Shown in pieces: positions 60,779-64,000 of a DNA stretch of 64,000 bases. The notes below the pieces were generated by a model that made no database searches, was not told where the DNA came from, and was given only the letters and a program-made list of their open reading frames with translations. Where the stretch lies: the NCBI RefSeq assembly GCF_900184945.1, contig NZ_FXYF01000002.1, forward strand, positions 434,001-498,000. The letters are read 5' to 3'. The position numbers and the translations under genes were made by a program. The number at the start of each line of letters is the position of its first letter. Position 1 is the stretch's first letter. This DNA comes from Antarctobacter aquimaris (GTDB lineage Bacteria; Pseudomonadota; Alphaproteobacteria; Rhodobacterales; Rhodobacteraceae).

Positions 60779-61777
60779 ATGGCAGTCGGGGCCGGGAAAC
60801 GGGTGATGCGGCTGGTTGATACCGACAGCGGGAGCTTCCGCTTTTCGACGCAGGGCGTCGCGCCCGGCAAGCGACTGGCCGCGCTGCGCGAGATTTTCGG
60901 CGAGATGATCCGCCTCGACTTCGAGGCGACGCAGGACCAGCCGGTCGAGGCGGAACTGGCCGTGGACATCACGCCGGGCTTGCGCCGGACGCGCATCGTC
61001 TCGCCGCTCACCGCCCGCATTGCCCGGCCCGCGCACATGCTGGCCGATGGCGAGGACTCGCTCTGCCTCATCATGAAGACCGGCGGCAAGCTTGCGCTGT
61101 CGCAGCGCGGGGTCGAGGCCGAGGCCGCCGACGGCGACGCGCTGCTGCTGATGTACCGCGAACCGGCGGACCTGAGGTTCTCGGACCTGACCTATGTCGC
61201 CGTGCGCGTGCCCTTCGCGGCGCTGCAACCGCTGGCGACGGACGTGGAACTGGCCACCGCCCGGCGCATTCCCGGCAGCAACGAGGCGCTGCGCCTGCTG
61301 CGGGGCTACCTGCCCACCCTGCCCGCCCGCTTCGAGGCGCCGCAGATGTCGCGGCTGGCGGCGGCGCATGTCTACGACCTGATCGCGCTGGCGTTGGGCG
61401 CGACCGAGGAGGCCGCGCAGACCGCAGGGCGCGGCGGCCTCAGGGCGGCGCGGCTGGATGCGGTCAAGCGCGACCTGGCGCGGAACGCCGATCTGCGGCT
61501 CGACGAGCTTGCCCGGCGTCACCGCATCACGCCGCGCTACGTCCAGTTGCTGTTCGAGGACGAGGGCACCAGCTTTTCAGCCTTCGTGCGTGACCTGCGG
61601 CTGGCGGCGGCGCACGCCATGCTGGCAAGTCCGCGCTACCGGGCGTGGACGCTGACCAGCATTGCGTTCGAGGCCGGGTTCGGCGACCTGTCCCATTTCA
61701 ACCGCTGCTTTCGTCGCCACTACGGCATGACGCCGTCGGACCATCGCGCCCGGTCGGCTGCCGCGCGCGACGGCTGA
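60779..61777 (+). CDS. AraC-family transcriptional regulator
   Basis: 332 residues: an AraC-binding-like sensor domain (about 20-180, RLDFEATQDQPVEAELAVDI, SLCLIMKTGGKLALSQRG, YREPADLRFSDL) and the C-terminal double helix-turn-helix (about 230-325: DLRLDELARRHRITPRYVQLLFEDEGTSFSAFV, LTSIAFEAGFGDLSHFNRCFRRHYGMTPSDHR). The ligand is unknown. Divergent from the secreted cupin, so that gene is the likeliest target. An internal ATG at 60806 is an alternative start. Confidence 0.9.
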   Translation: MAVGAGKRVMRLVDTDSGSFRFSTQGVAPGKRLAALREIFGEMIRLDFEATQDQPVEAELAVDITPGLRRTRIVSPLTARIARPAHMLADGEDSLCLIMKTGGKLALSQRGVEAEAADGDALLLMYREPADLRFSDLTYVAVRVPFAALQPLATDVELATARRIPGSNEALRLLRGYLPTLPARFEAPQMSRLAAAHVYDLIALALGATEEAAQTAGRGGLRAARLDAVKRDLARNADLRLDELARRHRITPRYVQLLFEDEGTSFSAFVRDLRLAAAHAMLASPRYRAWTLTSIAFEAGFGDLSHFNRCFRRHYGMTPSDHRARSAAARDG

Positions 61778-61783
61778 GCGCGC

Positions 61784-62350
61784 TCAGTGAAACCCGACGT
61801 GCGCCTCGGGGTGCGCCGCGGTCTTGAGCAGGGCGAACATGTAGTCGGCCACCGAGCGGAAGCAGAACACCTGCGCGGTGCTGCGCTCGGTCAGCCAGAC
61901 CCCGGCCGCGACCTGGGCAAAGCGCGTGCGGCGCAGCTCGCCCACCGGCAGCCCCTCGGGCGAGGTGTCGGCCGGCGTCAGCTTGGCCAGCACGTCGCGC
62001 AGCTGCGAGCCTTGCAGCCGGAACAGCGCGCGGGCATCCGAGATGTTGACCGCCAGGTGGTGTTCGCCGGTCAGCGCCTTGTCCAGCTGCGCCACCGCCT
62101 GCCCCGCCTGCCGGTAGGGCACCAGGATCAGCAGTTCATCCGGCGACATCCACAGCAGGCCGTTTTCGCCAGAGGTGTTGGCGCCGCGCTGGCCGGGCAT
62201 CTTCATCCCGGTCAGGCCGGTGACGGCCTTCTGCAAGGCCTCCGACGACAGGTCGCCACGCAGCGTCACCATGCCCTGCGGGCCGATTTCGCGGACGTCG
62301 ACCAGGCCTTCGTGATGCGCGCCCTTCAGGGGCAGGACCGGCTCAGACAT
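61784..62350 (-). CDS. soxG: sarcosine oxidase gamma subunit
   Basis: 188 residues, the small GcvT-like gamma chain of heterotetrameric sarcosine oxidase: LVDVREIGPQGMVTLRGDLSSEALQKAVTGLTGMKMP, LLWMSPDELLILVPY, AVNISDARALFRLQG, TEVFxFR-like AQVFCFRSVADYMFALL. It overlaps the soxA stop by 8 bases, giving the usual order alpha then gamma. The enzyme converts sarcosine to glycine and passes formaldehyde to tetrahydrofolate. Confidence 0.94.
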   Translation of the reverse strand: MSEPVLPLKGAHHEGLVDVREIGPQGMVTLRGDLSSEALQKAVTGLTGMKMPGQRGANTSGENGLLWMSPDELLILVPYRQAGQAVAQLDKALTGEHHLAVNISDARALFRLQGSQLRDVLAKLTPADTSPEGLPVGELRRTRFAQVAAGVWLTERSTAQVFCFRSVADYMFALLKTAAHPEAHVGFH

Positions 62351-64000
62351 TCTGTTTCTCCCCTTCCGGGTCGTAGAACACCGCGCTGACGATGCGCGCC
62401 TTCACGACGGTTTCGCCGTCGTCCTTCATGAAGGGGATCTCTTCGCCCATGCGGTCGGGTCCGTGCAGGACCAGCCCCATGGCGATGCCCTTCTTCAGCG
62501 TCGGCGAGTAATAGGTCGATGTCACGCGCCCTTGGGTGTTGCGCTGGCCGTTGGCGTTCTTGCCGGGTGCCACCGCATAGGCCCCATCCGGCAGCACCGA
62601 TCCGTCCAGCGTCTCCAGCCCGACCAGCTTCCACCGCTTGGGATCGGCCATGTGGCTGCGTTCCTGCGCCCGCTTGCCCAGGTAATCCGCCTTTTTCTTG
62701 GAGATCGCCCAGTCCAGCCCCAGGTCCTGCGGGATGACCGTGCCGTCGGTCTCGTCGCCGATCATGATGAACCCCTTTTCGGCCCGCATGACGTGCAGCG
62801 CCTCGGTGCCATAGGGGGTCGCGTCCCATTCGCGGCCCTTGTCCATCAGCATGTCCCAGAAAGCGCGGCCCAGGTGCGCGGGCACGGCGATCTCGTAGCT
62901 GAGTTCGCCCGAGAAGGAGATCCGGTAGACCCGCACCGGGAAGCCGCCCAACGTGCCGTCCTTCCAGTCCATGAAGCCCAGAGCCTCTTTCGAGACATCC
63001 ATGCCGCCCAGCTTTTCCAGAAGCTTGCGGGAATTGGGGCCGACCACGGCGACCTGCGCATACTGTTCGGTGACATTGGCGGTGTAGACCTTCCAGTCCC
63101 ACCATTCACACTGCAGCCAGTCCTCCATGTGGGCATGGATACGGTCCGCGCCGCCGGTAGTGGTGTGACACAGGAACGTGTCCTCGTCGATCCGCGCCAC
63201 CACGCCGTCATCGGTGAGAAAGCCGTTTTCGGTACACATCAAACCGTAGCGGCATTTGCCCGGCTTCAGCGTGCTCATCATGTTGGTGTAGAGCATGTCG
63301 AGGAACTTGCCCGCGTCCGGCCCCTTGACGATGATCTTGCCCAGGGTCGAGGCATCCAGCAGCCCCAGGCTGGTGCGGGTGGCCAGCACCTCGCGCGTGA
63401 CCGCCGCATGTTTGCTTTCGCCCTTGCGGGGAAAGCAGTAGGGCCGCCGCCACTGGCCAACAGGTTCCCATGCAGCGCCGTTCTCTTCGTGCCAGCCGTG
63501 TATCGGCGTCTTGCGGATGGGCTGGAAGATCTCTCCGCGCGCCTCGCCCGCGATGGCGCCCATGGAGATCGGCGTATAGGGCGGGCGGAAGGTGGTCGTG
63601 CCGACCTGCGGGATATCCTCACCCAAGCTGTCAGCAAGGATCGCCAGACCGTTGATGTTGCTCAGCTTCCCCTGATCCGTCGCCATGCCCAGCGTGGTAT
63701 AGCGCTTGGTATGCTCGACACTTTCATAACCCTCGCGCGCGGCCAGCTGCACGTCCGAGACCTTGACGTCGTTCTGGAAGTCCAGCCAGGCCTTCATGCG
63801 TAGGTCGTCCCAGGCCTTGGCGGGCATCAGCCAGATCGGCTCGATCGGTGCCTCGGCGGTCTTGGCCGCCTTGGGGGCTGCAAAGCGGCGCGGCTTGCCC
63901 CCCGCAGCCTTCGACACGGATTTCCCTGCATAGTCAGCGTCTTCCAGGACGTCCTTCAGCGCCAGGAAGCCGTTCGCCGCGCCCGCGCAGGTGACAAAGG
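62343..64000 (-). CDS. soxA: sarcosine oxidase alpha subunit, partial (5' end off window)
   Basis: The C-terminal 551 residues or so of a protein normally near 1000. The frame stays open to base 64000, continuing FVTCAGAANGFLALKDVLED before SKAAGG, so the methionine at 63917 is internal. The visible part is the aminomethyltransferase (GcvT-like) tetrahydrofolate domain: WRRPYCFPRKGES, VTREVLATRTSLGLLDASTLGKI, GLMCTENGFLTDDGVVARI, ISFSGELSYEIAVPA, YGTEALHVMRAEKGFIMIGDE. The N-terminal nucleotide-binding half with its cofactor sites lies beyond the edge. Confidence 0.94.
   Translation of the reverse strand, partial: FVTCAGAANGFLALKDVLEDADYAGKSVSKAAGGKPRRFAAPKAAKTAEAPIEPIWLMPAKAWDDLRMKAWLDFQNDVKVSDVQLAAREGYESVEHTKRYTTLGMATDQGKLSNINGLAILADSLGEDIPQVGTTTFRPPYTPISMGAIAGEARGEIFQPIRKTPIHGWHEENGAAWEPVGQWRRPYCFPRKGESKHAAVTREVLATRTSLGLLDASTLGKIIVKGPDAGKFLDMLYTNMMSTLKPGKCRYGLMCTENGFLTDDGVVARIDEDTFLCHTTTGGADRIHAHMEDWLQCEWWDWKVYTANVTEQYAQVAVVGPNSRKLLEKLGGMDVSKEALGFMDWKDGTLGGFPVRVYRISFSGELSYEIAVPAHLGRAFWDMLMDKGREWDATPYGTEALHVMRAEKGFIMIGDETDGTVIPQDLGLDWAISKKKADYLGKRAQERSHMADPKRWKLVGLETLDGSVLPDGAYAVAPGKNANGQRNTQGRVTSTYYSPTLKKGIAMGLVLHGPDRMGEEIPFMKDDGETVVKARIVSAVFYDPEGEKQNV

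Noticed and set aside
63915-63917. Start codon of a 524-residue protein at 63917
   Set aside because: The frame remains open to the window edge with sarcosine-oxidase-alpha sequence, so this methionine is internal.

Overview
This is a GC-rich chromosomal window from an alphaproteobacterium, almost certainly a member of the Rhodobacterales (Rhodobacteraceae/Paracoccaceae, Roseobacter-type). The evidence is a complete Rhodobacter capsulatus-type gene transfer agent (GTA) structural cluster, a pyruvate dehydrogenase E1-beta subunit carrying its own lipoyl domain, the lptF-lptG-lptD-surA-pdxA-rsmA operon opposite pepA-holC, a DUF4167 protein, and a GC-rich intergenic repeat family. No rRNA, tRNA or CRISPR array was seen.

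Layout. 1-683: an OxyR-like LysR regulator running off the left edge. 815-1634: two small genes and an FtsB/DivIC-like protein. 1754-6134: pyruvate dehydrogenase operon pdhA - VOC gene - pdhB - small unknown - pdhC, closed by a hairpin terminator. 6227-7736: cysE, a DksA/TraR zinc-finger gene broken by an in-frame amber codon, and a small conserved gene. 7737-9154: an IS110-family element inserted between that small gene and the last GTA gene. 9154-23461, minus strand: the GTA operon gp1 to gp15 (17 genes), reading leftward from a good sigma70-type promoter at 23433-23461. 23587-33214: aminotransferase, TfoX C-terminal protein, periplasmic ClpP-like protein, ndk, ABC-F ATPase, FAH-family hydrolase, MarC protein, aspartic protease, holC, pepA. 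33350-40873: LPS export and outer-membrane biogenesis operon continuing into pdxA and rsmA. 40883-43787: DUF4167 protein and prfA-prmC. 44017-46713: a two-subunit molybdenum hydroxylase. 47017-57996: cupin, glutamine amidotransferase-like hydrolase, malate synthase G, CatA-like acetyltransferase, Atm1-type exporter, LysM protein, RarD-type permease, fatty acid desaturase. 58224-64000: sodB, small secreted proteins, a divergent cupin/AraC pair, and the soxG and soxA ends of a sarcosine oxidase operon leaving the right edge.

How the parts work together. The GTA operon encodes small and large terminase, portal, protease, capsid, head-tail connectors, tail tube, tape measure and the tail tip (hub, peptidase, megatron). 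It should make headful-packaging particles that carry host DNA, but the regulator, head-spike and lysis loci known in R. capsulatus are not in this window. The lpt block builds the LPS exporter permease pair and its outer-membrane translocon next to a periplasmic chaperone. The pdh block supplies E1 and E2 but no E3.

The points most worth a second look are: the IS110 junction and its left-end non-coding region (candidate bridge RNA); the stop codon in the DksA-type gene; the long hairpin-rich gap between GTA gp2 and gp3; four TTCGAA-centred palindromes between two convergent genes; and a 63-base identical stretch shared by the pdhB and pdhC lipoyl domains. I did not find a clearly undescribed multi-gene system.
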